Both the position numbers and the translations under genes were made by a program. A stretch of DNA of 7,725 bases from Pseudomonadota bacterium (GTDB lineage Bacteria; Pseudomonadota; Gammaproteobacteria; Woeseiales; Woeseiaceae). Under the pieces are notes generated by a model. That model saw only the letters and a program-made list of their open reading frames with translations, ran no database searches and was not told where the DNA came from. Where the stretch lies: contig JAPUKV010000066.1 of NCBI GenBank assembly GCA_027295475.1, positions 1 through 7,725 on the forward strand, read 5' to 3'. Of this stretch, positions 1-6,407 are shown one piece after another. Numbering within the stretch: the stretch's first letter is position 1; each line of letters opens with the position of its first letter.

Positions 1-612
1 GGTATCGACGTTTCGGCGTTGAACCAGAGGGACCTGTACCGGTTCCGGCGCCGTTTCGGCATGCTGTTCCAGAATGGTGCGTTGCTGACAGACCTCAGTG
101 TCTTCGAAAACGTCGCGTTCCCGCTAAGGGAACATACCAAACTGCCGAACAGGCTGATCCGGCACGTTGTGCTGACGAAGCTGCATGCGGTTGGACTGCG
201 CGGCGCCGCCGACATGATGCCGTCCGAACTCTCAGGTGGCATGGCGCGCCGTGTGGCACTGGCCCGGGCAATCGTGATGGACCCGGATATCCTTATCTAC
301 GACGAGCCGTTCGTCGGGCTGGATCCGATATCGATGGGTGTCATAGTCAGACTTGTCCGGCAGATGAACGACGCACTCGGCATCTCCACCATTCTGGTCA
401 GTCACGACGTACAGGAAATCGCTGCGGTCGCTGATTGCAGTTACCTGATTTCGGACGGCAAAGTGGCTGCCTCGGGCAGCCCGGATGAACTCAGCAACAC
501 CAGTTCCGAAGTCGTCAAGCAGTTTATGCACGGCATGGCAGACGGTCCGGTCGCGTTTCATTACGCAGCGCCGAACTATGCCGAGCAACTACTCGGCCGG
601 GATGTAGAGTAA
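1..612 (+). CDS. mlaF: MlaF, ATPase of the Mla phospholipid ABC transporter (5' truncated)
   Basis: This is the cytoplasmic ATPase that powers the MlaFEDB inner-membrane complex, which maintains outer-membrane lipid asymmetry. The frame is open from base 1, so the gene begins upstream of the window; a TTG at 19 is internal. About 203 residues are visible against roughly 269 in E. coli MlaF, so the Walker A segment is missing only because of the window edge. Visible motifs, numbered from the first visible residue, are the Q-loop (MLFQ, Q24), the ABC signature LSGGM (77-81), Walker B ILIYDEP (97-103, catalytic E102) and the H-loop SHD (H135). The segment DLSVFENVAFPLREH is typical of MlaF. The C-terminal tail (ADGPVAFHY onward) resembles the MlaF extension that contacts MlaB in E. 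coli. The gene is followed after 6 bp by mlaE, as expected for an operon. Confidence 0.96.
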   Translation, partial: GIDVSALNQRDLYRFRRRFGMLFQNGALLTDLSVFENVAFPLREHTKLPNRLIRHVVLTKLHAVGLRGAADMMPSELSGGMARRVALARAIVMDPDILIYDEPFVGLDPISMGVIVRLVRQMNDALGISTILVSHDVQEIAAVADCSYLISDGKVAASGSPDELSNTSSEVVKQFMHGMADGPVAFHYAAPNYAEQLLGRDVE

Positions 613-618
613 GTCCCG

Positions 619-1383
619 ATGTTCAGGGAACTCTATTACACATTCGTAGAGTTCCTGCGCACGTTTGGTGCGCTACAGATATTTTTTCTGCGCCTGCTCA
701 GCCACTCGCCCGCCATAATTGTGGGACGCTTCCGGCTGGTGGTGTACCAGGTTTATAATGCCGGCGCCTTGTCGCTCGTCATCATCATGGTCTGTGGTCT
801 GTTCGTCGGCGGCGTTCTGGGCTTGCAGGGTTACTCGAACCTGGCGAAGTTCAATGCAGAAGATGCGGTCGGCGCCGTCGCCGCCCTGGGTCTGCTAAAG
901 GAACTCGGCCCTGTCATTACGGCGCTGTTGTTTTCCGGTCGCGCCGGAACGGCACTTGCCTCCGAGATCGGTCTGATGAAAGCAACCGATCAGTTGTCGG
1001 CAATGGAGATGATGGCCATCAGTCCGTTGCAAAGGGTCCTCGTACCACGATTCCTCGGCGGCGTGATCGCGATGCCGCTACTCGCTGCCATATTCACTGT
1101 TGTCGGTTTGTTTGGCGCCCACCTTGTTGGTGTGACGCTGTTGGGCGTTGACGCCGGGGCATTCTGGTCACAGATGCAAAATGCTGTTGAACCTGGCGAC
1201 ATCTATGAAGGCATTATCAAGAGTACCGTGTTTGGCGTGGTCGCGAGTCTGCTGGCAGTCTGGGAAGGCTATAATGCGATTCCGACGGCAGAAGGTGTTG
1301 GCAGGGCCACGACACGAACCGTCGTTATCACGGCAATCTCGATACTCATACTGGATTTCATGATTACGGCGATTGCCATCTGA
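619..1383 (+). CDS. mlaE: MlaE, permease of the Mla phospholipid ABC transporter
   Basis: This is the integral inner-membrane subunit of MlaFEDB, which forms the dimeric core through which phospholipid passes between MlaD and the membrane. It has 254 residues, close to the roughly 260 of E. coli MlaE. The family core is clear: GGVLGLQGY (64-72), KELGPVITALL (94-104), SGRAGTALASEIG (106-118) and a coupling-helix region around MKATDQLSAME (120-130). E95 lies where E. coli E98, a residue implicated in lipid handling, is expected; that match is from memory. Hydrophobic segments lie near residues 48-70, 95-112, 145-175, 200-216 and 233-254. The ATG is 6 bp after the mlaF stop with only a weak purine-rich leader (gagtaag), suggesting translational coupling. 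The mlaD ribosome site overlaps this gene's stop codon. Confidence 0.97.
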   Translation: MFRELYYTFVEFLRTFGALQIFFLRLLSHSPAIIVGRFRLVVYQVYNAGALSLVIIMVCGLFVGGVLGLQGYSNLAKFNAEDAVGAVAALGLLKELGPVITALLFSGRAGTALASEIGLMKATDQLSAMEMMAISPLQRVLVPRFLGGVIAMPLLAAIFTVVGLFGAHLVGVTLLGVDAGAFWSQMQNAVEPGDIYEGIIKSTVFGVVASLLAVWEGYNAIPTAEGVGRATTRTVVITAISILILDFMITAIAI

Positions 1384-1391
1384 GGTAAGCA

Positions 1392-1871
1392 ATGCAACAA
1401 ACTCGAGCAGTTGAATTCGGAACCGGTCTTTTCGTCTTGCTGGGCCTCGCCGCCCTTTTTTTCCTGACGACTCAAACGACCGGAAAAAATGCGTTTTCCG
1501 GTGGTGATACCTACGAGGTCCAGGCCTACTTCGAAAACGTTGGCAGTCTGAAAAACCGTGCGCCGGTGGCGATGTCCGGTGTGACGATTGGCCGCGTAAC
1601 TGCGGTTGAATTCGACCCTGTCACCCTGGAAGCCAGGGTCACTTTCGTCATCGACCAGAAATATGACCAGATACCTGATGATACCGATGCTGCCATCCTG
1701 ACTTCGGGGTTGCTGGGCAGCCAATATATCGGCCTTCAGGCCGGCGGCTCCGAGACCTATCTGGAGGACGGCAGCGAAATCGATTTGCCGTTCACGCAGT
1801 CGGCAATCGTGCTTGAGAACCTGATCAGCAAGTATCTGTTCAGCGCCGGAGGAGAGGATGACGATGAATAA
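1392..1871 (+). CDS. mlaD: MlaD, MCE-domain substrate-binding subunit
   Basis: MlaD is anchored in the inner membrane by one N-terminal helix and forms a hexameric MCE ring in the periplasm that passes phospholipid between MlaE and MlaC. The 159-residue product shows a transmembrane helix at about 10-27 and one MCE domain at about 38-117, with the family pattern YEVQAYFENVGSL, APVAMSGVTIGRVTAVEF and SGLLGSQYIGL. A short hydrophobic C-terminal helix (SAIVLENLISKYLF, 137-150) corresponds to the helix lining the ring pore, and the protein ends in an acidic GGEDDDE tail. A GAGG site at 1382-1385 lies 6 nt before the ATG and overlaps the mlaE stop. The 3' end overlaps the chosen mlaC start by 14 bp. 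It is somewhat shorter than E. coli MlaD (about 183 residues), with a shorter C-terminus. Confidence 0.96.
   Translation: MQQTRAVEFGTGLFVLLGLAALFFLTTQTTGKNAFSGGDTYEVQAYFENVGSLKNRAPVAMSGVTIGRVTAVEFDPVTLEARVTFVIDQKYDQIPDDTDAAILTSGLLGSQYIGLQAGGSETYLEDGSEIDLPFTQSAIVLENLISKYLFSAGGEDDDE
1848..1857 (+). promoter_or_regulatory. Strong Shine-Dalgarno tract for mlaC
   Basis: The purine run GGAGGAGAGG lies inside the 3' end of mlaD. GGAGG (1848-1852) is 5 nt before the ATG at 1858, and GAGG (1854-1857) is 6 nt before the in-frame ATG at 1864, so the tract could serve either codon. It is the main reason for preferring an upstream mlaC start over the GTG codons at 1891 and 1894. Confidence 0.7.
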
Positions 1872-2493
1872 GGTATTAAGCGGTGAACCTGTGGTGAAAC
1901 GTTTGCCACTGATTCTTGTTACCTGTCTTATTTCGCTGACCGCCCAGGCTGAGTCACCGAACACCGTGATTGAGGAAGCGGCAATGCTGCTCGGCCAGGC
2001 CATCGAAGGCCGTCTGGATGAATTCGCAAAAGATAAAGAGGCGCTTTATGCGTTGATCGACGAGATTCTGTTGCCGAGATTCGACCGGCGATATGCAGCG
2101 CAGCTGGTACTCTCAAGGCATTGGCGAACCGCCAGCGAGGAAGATCGCGAGCGGTTCGTCAACGCCTTTTATAATCACTTGATGCATATGTATGCCGAGG
2201 CCGTCCTGGAATTCGATCTGGCCAATCTGGATGTGTTGCCATTTCGCGGCGACGAATCGAAAAAACGAACAACGGTCAAGACGATAGTAGTGCTCGAAGA
2301 TGGAACGAGAGTGCCCGTGAACTACGGCATGGTGAAGCGTGAAACAGGATGGCTCATGTTCGATGTGACGATCGAAGGTATCTCCTATATTCGAAACTTC
2401 AAGGCCGAAGTGAATGCGGAAATTCAGGCCGAGGGTCTGGATGGTGTCATCAAGCGTCTCGAGGCCGAAACAAACGAAGGCGCTGCGGCATGA
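1858..2493 (+). CDS. mlaC: MlaC, periplasmic phospholipid shuttle protein
   Basis: MlaC is the soluble periplasmic carrier that ferries phospholipid between the MlaA complex at the outer membrane and MlaD at the inner membrane. The 211 residues equal the length of E. coli MlaC. A signal peptide is visible: KR at 14-15, a hydrophobic core LPLILVTCLISL (16-27) and a probable AQA cleavage site after residue 31. The mature part carries the family's helical N-terminal region (ILLPRFDRRYAAQLVL, HWRTASEEDRERFVNAFYNHL) and the later strand region (VPVNYGMVKRETGWLMFDVTIEGISYIRNFKAE). The chosen ATG has a strong ribosome site but gives a long signal n-region. ATG 1864 or GTG 1894 are alternatives, the last giving a compact signal peptide with a weaker GGTGA site. 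The stop overlaps the mlaB ATG (ATGA). Confidence 0.94.
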   Translation: MTMNKVLSGEPVVKRLPLILVTCLISLTAQAESPNTVIEEAAMLLGQAIEGRLDEFAKDKEALYALIDEILLPRFDRRYAAQLVLSRHWRTASEEDRERFVNAFYNHLMHMYAEAVLEFDLANLDVLPFRGDESKKRTTVKTIVVLEDGTRVPVNYGMVKRETGWLMFDVTIEGISYIRNFKAEVNAEIQAEGLDGVIKRLEAETNEGAAA

Positions 2494-2828
2494 GCAATTT
2501 CGTGCTTCAGGATCACGGCGGCGGCCGCTTTTCACTGAGCGGCCACATGACATTCGATACCGCGGGCAGGATATTGCGCGAAAGCGAGATTCCGTTTGAG
2601 GAACATACCCGTATCGAAGTCGATTTGTCGGGCGTTGATGAAACCGACTCAGCCGGTCTGGCTTTATTGCTCGAGTGGATTACCTGGGCCAATCACACGG
2701 TTCGCGAGATTCGCTTTACCGACATGCCTGAAAAAGTAAACGCGATCGCCAAGACCACCGAAGTCGATCATCTGCTGCGCCGCGGCGAACGGTGGGCGGG
2801 TTTTATTGATGCACCCGGGCCACTCTGA
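2490..2828 (+). CDS. mlaB: MlaB, STAS-domain subunit of the Mla transporter
   Basis: MlaB is a small cytoplasmic STAS protein that binds MlaF and is needed for assembly and activity of the ABC complex. The chosen ATG overlaps the mlaC stop (ATGA), which fits translational coupling and gives a 112-residue protein that is almost entirely STAS domain. The frame stays open upstream to 2349, but that part lies inside mlaC and does not look like STAS. The diagnostic segment is VDLSGVDETDSAGLALLLEW (44-63). S54 in D-S-A-G-L aligns with the functionally important Thr52 of E. coli MlaB. The next position, where SpoIIAA-type anti-sigma antagonists have the phosphorylated Ser, is Ala55, so canonical phospho-switching is unlikely. 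It is the last gene of the operon and ends 22 bp from the convergent mlaA. Confidence 0.93.
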   Translation: MSNFVLQDHGGGRFSLSGHMTFDTAGRILRESEIPFEEHTRIEVDLSGVDETDSAGLALLLEWITWANHTVREIRFTDMPEKVNAIAKTTEVDHLLRRGERWAGFIDAPGPL

Positions 2829-2850
2829 GGATTATGAGACGACGGGGCCC

Positions 2851-3612
2851 TTATTCGTCCTCCAGAAACTCGTCGTAGAAATCGTCATCTTCCGGCGGAT
2901 CTCCGTCATAAATCAGATACCGGCGACGTTGCAGATACGCTTCCCGTAACGCGATGTATGGATCATAGGCGGCCCTGATCAGCGCGCTGGCGGGTAACAA
3001 GCGCGCCCGAACATCGATTAGTCGGACCAAATAGACTTTATCCCGGACAGATGCATTGTCGTAGTGAAGCAACGGGTCGGCGAGAAAGTTCAATGGGATC
3101 ATGGTTGCATCGCGCAACGTTCTCGGGCCCAGCAAAGGAATGATGACAAACGGTCCATCAGGTACACCCCAGACGGCGAGCGTCTGACCAAAGTCTTCAA
3201 TTTCAACGTCGATCCCGGCGTCTGCCGCAACATCCATCAACCCGCCAATACCGAAGGTGGTGTTCATCACAAAGCGCCCGGTTTGCCTGAATCCGGAACC
3301 GATCTTGCCCTGCAGGAAATTATTAATGATGTGCAGCGGTGCCCGGAGGTTTCGCGAGAAGTTGCCGATGCCGCGCCGCATAAAGGCCGGAACGACTTTC
3401 TGGTAGCCTTTAGCCAGGAGCCTTAAAGACACCCCATCGACAGCAGCGTTAAAGATGTGAATCGGCCGGTTCACGGGTTCCCAGGGATCAGCAGGAGATC
3501 GTGCGGGCTTTGAACCATCGGCCGCGGTCGGCTGCGTTGCACAGGCACCGAGTTGTAGGCAGACAAGTGCCGCCAAAACAAAACCACCCAAGCGCTCAAC
3601 AGAGTAGGGCAT
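2851..3612 (-). CDS. mlaA: MlaA (VacJ), outer-membrane lipoprotein of the Mla pathway
   Basis: MlaA sits in the inner leaflet of the outer membrane, forms a channel for mislocalised phospholipids and hands them to MlaC. The 253-residue product has a lipoprotein signal peptide with lipobox LGAC. Cys24 is the lipidation site, and Ala25 at +2 fits outer-membrane sorting. Family hallmarks are DPWEPVNRPIHIFN (42-55), NFLQGKIGSGFRQTGRFVMNT (98-118) and FGQTLAVWGVPDGPFVIIP (141-159), then LGPRTLRD and DPYIALREAYLQRR near the end. The last 13 residues contain nine acidic residues. A GAGG site at 3620-3623 lies 7 nt before the ATG. The gene lies 76 bp downstream of bepA on the same strand and may share its transcript. 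It converges on mlaB rather than joining the mla operon. Confidence 0.96.
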   Translation of the reverse strand: MPYSVERLGGFVLAALVCLQLGACATQPTAADGSKPARSPADPWEPVNRPIHIFNAAVDGVSLRLLAKGYQKVVPAFMRRGIGNFSRNLRAPLHIINNFLQGKIGSGFRQTGRFVMNTTFGIGGLMDVAADAGIDVEIEDFGQTLAVWGVPDGPFVIIPLLGPRTLRDATMIPLNFLADPLLHYDNASVRDKVYLVRLIDVRARLLPASALIRAAYDPYIALREAYLQRRRYLIYDGDPPEDDDFYDEFLEDE

Positions 3613-3688
3613 TTTTCTGCCTCGTTTCTTGACGAGCTTACAGGAAATCCAAGCTCCGGGCGAACAGTGAGGCGGGATGGAGGCTGGC

Positions 3689-5170
3689 TCAGGATCTGCT
3701 TCGTTGCAGCTGTTCTTCTGTCATATAGTCATGCAGAAAGTCGATGCGAGCTTCGAAACGGATGCGTTGAATCTCCTGCAAGTCGGGCACGCGCAATGCC
3801 TGGCGAAGAAAATTCACGCCGCCTACCAGATCGCCGATCATGATCCGGTATTCAGACATGTAGTAATGCGCCTCCGCTATATCGCCGGCTTTGTTGGCCG
3901 CGCGGGCGATGAGCCGCACCTGTTCCGGGGTAGGCGGGACGTTATTCAGCAGGTCCAGCAGGATTTCGTGAGCAGTTTTTGCCTCGCCCATTTGCAACAG
4001 CGCCTCCGCGTAGTGAACGACGAGAGGCACGTTCCTGGGGAACAGTTCCTGGGCGCGCTCAAATGAGGCCACGGCATCCCGAGTCCGCTCCAGCGCCAGT
4101 TCGGACTGCGCCAGGCCGATGTGGTAGGCGATGACTTCCTGGTCATTGTCGACGAGCTCTTCGAAGATGCGGTTGGCCTCCGCATGCCTGCCGGCTCTCG
4201 TGTATGCCAGGGCCCGCCCGTAACGTTCTGCGACCGACTGATTTTCATAACTCTCGCGTTCGAAATATCTGATGGCTTGTTCCGCCGTCTCCATGCGCTG
4301 CACGATCAGGCGGCTGCGTGCAATCCCGTAATTGACGGTGTCGGATGTATGTACCGGCGCGTATTCCCGCGCACGTCCGCGAGCCTCTGCAATTCTGGCG
4401 CTGCTGACCGGGTGTGTTCTAAGAAACTCAGGCCCCCCTGACTCCGGGGGTCTGCCGCCGCGGGAGATCACCTCGAAGAAAGACGCCATGCCCTGTGGAT
4501 CGAATCCGGCCTCCGCGAGTGCGGAAATGCCAACCCTGTCCGCCTCGTATTCATTGTTGCGAGTGAAGTTAATCTGCTGCTGGGCCGCCGTGCCCTGGGC
4601 AACGGCTATTGCCCCCTGGACGGCATCGCCGCTTGCCCCGGCCGCCACACCCGCGATGACGGCGCCCAGCATGATTGCAGTCGTTAGAATACTCTGGCGC
4701 GAACTCGCGTGAACTGCTCTTGCAATATGCCTCTGCGTGACATGCGCGACTTCGTGTGCCAGCACACCGGCCAGCTCGTCTTCGCTTCGCGTTGCTTCGA
4801 GGAGGCCCGTATGCACGCCGATGTAGCCGCCGGGCAGGGCAAAGGCATTAATGTTCGGGTCATCGATCACGAAGAACGTGAATGTGTGAGCGCCGTCATT
4901 AGCCTGCGCGGATATGCGATGACCGATGTCGTTGATGTATTCGGTAATCTGCGGGTCTTCAACCAGTTGTCCGCTGGCGCGAATCTGATGCATGATCGAA
5001 CGGCCGATCTGTGCCTCGGTATTCTTCGACAGGGTGGCGTCTGCCGGGCTGCCGAGGTCAGGCAGATTGACTTCTGTCGCGCCCGCGAAATATGTCAGAG
5101 AAGCCGTTACCGCAAGCAGCAGCAATTGACTGAGACGACGATGGATTACGGGGTCTTTGCGAAATGGCAT
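3689..5170 (-). CDS. bepA: BepA-type periplasmic M48 metalloprotease with TPR domain
   Basis: BepA (formerly YfgC) is a periplasmic zinc protease and chaperone-like factor that promotes LptD maturation and degrades stalled outer-membrane proteins. The 493 residues match the E. coli length (about 487). A signal peptide covers about 1-31 (hydrophobic LLLLAVTASLTYFAG). The metalloprotease motif HEVAH is at 139-143 (ligands H139 and H143, catalytic E140), and the third ligand is E207 in ExxAD. H253 in RTHP aligns with His246 of E. coli BepA, the residue reported to hold the active site in a latent form. Helical TPR-like repeats fill about 300-475. No Shine-Dalgarno sequence precedes the ATG; a sigma-E-like motif lies just upstream. 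It is probably co-oriented with mlaA as a transcription unit. Confidence 0.93.
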   Translation of the reverse strand: MPFRKDPVIHRRLSQLLLLAVTASLTYFAGATEVNLPDLGSPADATLSKNTEAQIGRSIMHQIRASGQLVEDPQITEYINDIGHRISAQANDGAHTFTFFVIDDPNINAFALPGGYIGVHTGLLEATRSEDELAGVLAHEVAHVTQRHIARAVHASSRQSILTTAIMLGAVIAGVAAGASGDAVQGAIAVAQGTAAQQQINFTRNNEYEADRVGISALAEAGFDPQGMASFFEVISRGGRPPESGGPEFLRTHPVSSARIAEARGRAREYAPVHTSDTVNYGIARSRLIVQRMETAEQAIRYFERESYENQSVAERYGRALAYTRAGRHAEANRIFEELVDNDQEVIAYHIGLAQSELALERTRDAVASFERAQELFPRNVPLVVHYAEALLQMGEAKTAHEILLDLLNNVPPTPEQVRLIARAANKAGDIAEAHYYMSEYRIMIGDLVGGVNFLRQALRVPDLQEIQRIRFEARIDFLHDYMTEEQLQRSRS

Positions 5171-5204
5171 ATTAGATCCGACTACAAGCCTTGCGGACTG
5201 TTCC
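5171..5204 (-). promoter_or_regulatory. Possible sigma-E-like promoter for bepA
   Basis: On the minus strand, GGAACAG (5198-5204) is followed after exactly 16 nt by TCGGA (5177-5181). This resembles the envelope-stress sigma-E layout GGAACTT-N16-TCTGA, with the GGAAC core intact and mismatches at the other positions. Sigma-E control of bepA is known in E. coli as I recall. Transcription would start at or within a base or two of the ATG, making the mRNA leaderless, which is unusual and lowers confidence. The rest of the 136-bp gap to bcp shows no clear terminator or sigma-70 promoter. Confidence 0.3.
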
Positions 5205-5306
5205 CAATAATACCTGTTGTAGCGTCAATAAAATGGGTAAAAGTAGCACCGGTCGAGCATCGCTTTGACATAAACCGTTGAATCTGAAGCCAATCCCAAT
5301 TCCTGC

Positions 5307-5774
5307 TTAACAATTCTTGACGGCCTCGAGTACTTCGGCCGCATGGCCTTTGACCTTGATCTTACGCCATTCCTCCCTGAGCTTGCCGCGCTCATCGATC
5401 AGAAATGTGCTGCGCTCGATCCCCATGAACTTGCGGCCGTACAGAGTCTTCTCCTTGATGACATCGAACTTTTTGCACAACACCTCATCAGGGTCGGACA
5501 GCAATTCGAACGGAAACTTCTGCTTCGCCTTGAATTTCTCGTGCGAGGCGAGGCTGTCGCGAGACACGCCAAGAATCACCGCGTTCTGCCGTTTGAACTT
5601 TGCATGAAGATCGCGAAAGTCCTGCCCTTCGGTTGTACAGCCCGGTGTGCTGTCCTTCGGATAAAAGTAGATCACGACTTTCTTGCCCCTCAATGACTTC
5701 AGATGAATCGTTTGATCACCTGTTGCCGGGCACTTGAAGTCCGGCCCTTGTCGCATCAGCGTGGGTGCGGCCAC
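5307..5774 (-). CDS. bcp: Bcp/PrxQ-type thiol peroxidase (peroxiredoxin)
   Basis: This cytoplasmic peroxiredoxin reduces hydrogen peroxide and organic hydroperoxides. The 155 residues are a single AhpC/TSA thioredoxin fold. The catalytic motif PxxxTxxC is P39, T43 and peroxidatic C46 (YPKDSTPGCTTE), and R121 (GIERSTFLID) is the conserved active-site Arg. The resolving Cys of E. coli Bcp would be at 51 but is Gln, and the PrxQ alternative at +36 is Lys82. The remaining cysteines are C15, C100 and the terminal C155. The start is GTG: AGGAGG at 5780-5785 lies 5 nt upstream and the N-terminus has the expected length. An ATG one frame over starts 2 nt earlier and opens a six-codon ORF. The gene follows gcvR by 27 bp, likely as an operon, as in E. 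coli. Confidence 0.95.
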   Translation of the reverse strand: MAAPTLMRQGPDFKCPATGDQTIHLKSLRGKKVVIYFYPKDSTPGCTTEGQDFRDLHAKFKRQNAVILGVSRDSLASHEKFKAKQKFPFELLSDPDEVLCKKFDVIKEKTLYGRKFMGIERSTFLIDERGKLREEWRKIKVKGHAAEVLEAVKNC

Positions 5775-5779
5775 ATTTT

Positions 5780-5785
5780 CCTCCT
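5780..5785 (-). promoter_or_regulatory. Consensus Shine-Dalgarno for bcp GTG start
   Basis: AGGAGG on the minus strand lies 5 nt before the GTG at 5772-5774. An out-of-frame ATG at 5774-5776 lies 3 nt from the site, so ribosomes could choose either. The GTG frame alone encodes the peroxiredoxin N-terminus. Confidence 0.65.
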
Positions 5786-5801
5786 GATATTTGTCAGGTC
5801 C

Positions 5802-6332
5802 TCAGGACTTGATGGGTTCCAGAATCGAATCGAGATTTTCGCGATCACAGAACTCCATAAATTCATCCCGTAACTGCGACAGATTCACTGATCCCGGGAC
5901 ATTGATGCTTATCTGAACTGCAAACATCGGCGCACCAGTGTGTGCGGCGGCGTAGCGCCTTGTTGCCAGATCCGCGATCTCGATGTCGCGGGTTGCGAAG
6001 AAATCGGCGAGGCCGAACACGACGCCGGGTTGGTCCAGGCAGACAATATCGACGGCGTACGGCATGCAATCCTTCCTGCTCGTCGGCTGCCCCGTTTTTG
6101 TGAGGTTGATCGTCAGGGAGCCGTCTTCGGTCAGTTGGTCGAGGCCGGACTCGAGCTTGGTCAGGGTGTGCCAGTTGCCCGAGATGAGCAGCAGCATGGC
6201 GAATTCCGCGCCGAGCGCCGTCATGCGGCTCTCCTCGATGTTGCCGCCGCAGTCCAGGATGACCTTGGAGATCTCCTGCACTAGTCCTGCGCGGTCCGTT
6301 CCTATTACTGATAAAACAATAAGTTGTGTCAT
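5802..6332 (-). CDS. gcvR: GcvR-family double-ACT-domain regulator
   Basis: In E. coli, GcvR is a cytoplasmic protein that binds GcvA and represses the glycine-cleavage operon until glycine is present. The 176-residue product has two ACT domains, at about 3-78 and 93-170, and no DNA-binding domain. The N-terminal segment IGTDRAGLVQEIS followed by CGGNIEESRMTALGAEFAMLLLISGNW (28-54) closely resembles E. coli GcvR. The second ACT begins VDIVCLDQPGVVFGLADFFA. The position divergent from dapA and upstream of bcp also matches E. coli. No gcvA or gcv genes are in the window, so the exact target is inferred. The ATG has no Shine-Dalgarno sequence; a TAGAAT box lies 8 nt upstream. A longer out-of-frame reading from 6339 is a shadow. 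Confidence 0.87.
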   Translation of the reverse strand: MTQLIVLSVIGTDRAGLVQEISKVILDCGGNIEESRMTALGAEFAMLLLISGNWHTLTKLESGLDQLTEDGSLTINLTKTGQPTSRKDCMPYAVDIVCLDQPGVVFGLADFFATRDIEIADLATRRYAAAHTGAPMFAVQISINVPGSVNLSQLRDEFMEFCDRENLDSILEPIKS

Positions 6333-6340
6333 TTATCAAG

Positions 6341-6346
6341 ATTCTA
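6341..6346 (-). promoter_or_regulatory. Possible -10 element for gcvR
   Basis: TAGAAT matches the sigma-70 -10 consensus at 5 of 6 positions. It lies 8 nt upstream of the gcvR ATG, and no good -35 hexamer is seen 16-18 nt before it. If used, transcription would begin 1-2 nt before the start codon, consistent with the missing ribosome site. Confidence 0.3.
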
Positions 6347-6407
6347 CTTTCAGTTTCTCTGAGGCTTGTTACGTTCCCCGGCGCGCCAAATACCTGCCGT
6401 CATCGTT

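Noticed and set aside
1269..2003. 244-codon open frame on the minus strand across mlaE-mlaD-mlaC
   Set aside because: It is antisense to three clearly conserved genes, and its product shows no domain, signal or membrane pattern. It is a codon-bias shadow.
4430..4453. GC-rich inverted repeat (six C, then five G)
   Set aside because: It lies within bepA coding for the RGGRPPESGGPEF segment and has no following T run, so it is not a plausible terminator.
5265..5270. Perfect TTGACA on the plus strand between bepA and bcp
   Set aside because: No -10 hexamer at 16-18 bp and no plus-strand gene downstream; the strand is antisense to bcp.
4709..5281. 190-codon open frame on the plus strand opposite bepA
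   Set aside because: It is antisense to the BepA N-terminal region including the HEVAH motif, and the translated product shows no recognisable features.
5796..5810. Short palindrome GTCCT-C-AGGAC at the gcvR stop
   Set aside because: The 1-nt centre is too small for an RNA hairpin and there is no T tract; chance is likely at this length.
5863..6339. 158-codon minus-strand frame overlapping gcvR
   Set aside because: Arg/Pro-rich shifted-frame reading of gcvR; the 5802-6332 frame carries the ACT motifs.
6380..6387. GGCGCGCC palindrome in the gcvR-dapA gap
   Set aside because: An 8-bp GC palindrome with no placement relative to either promoter that suggests function.
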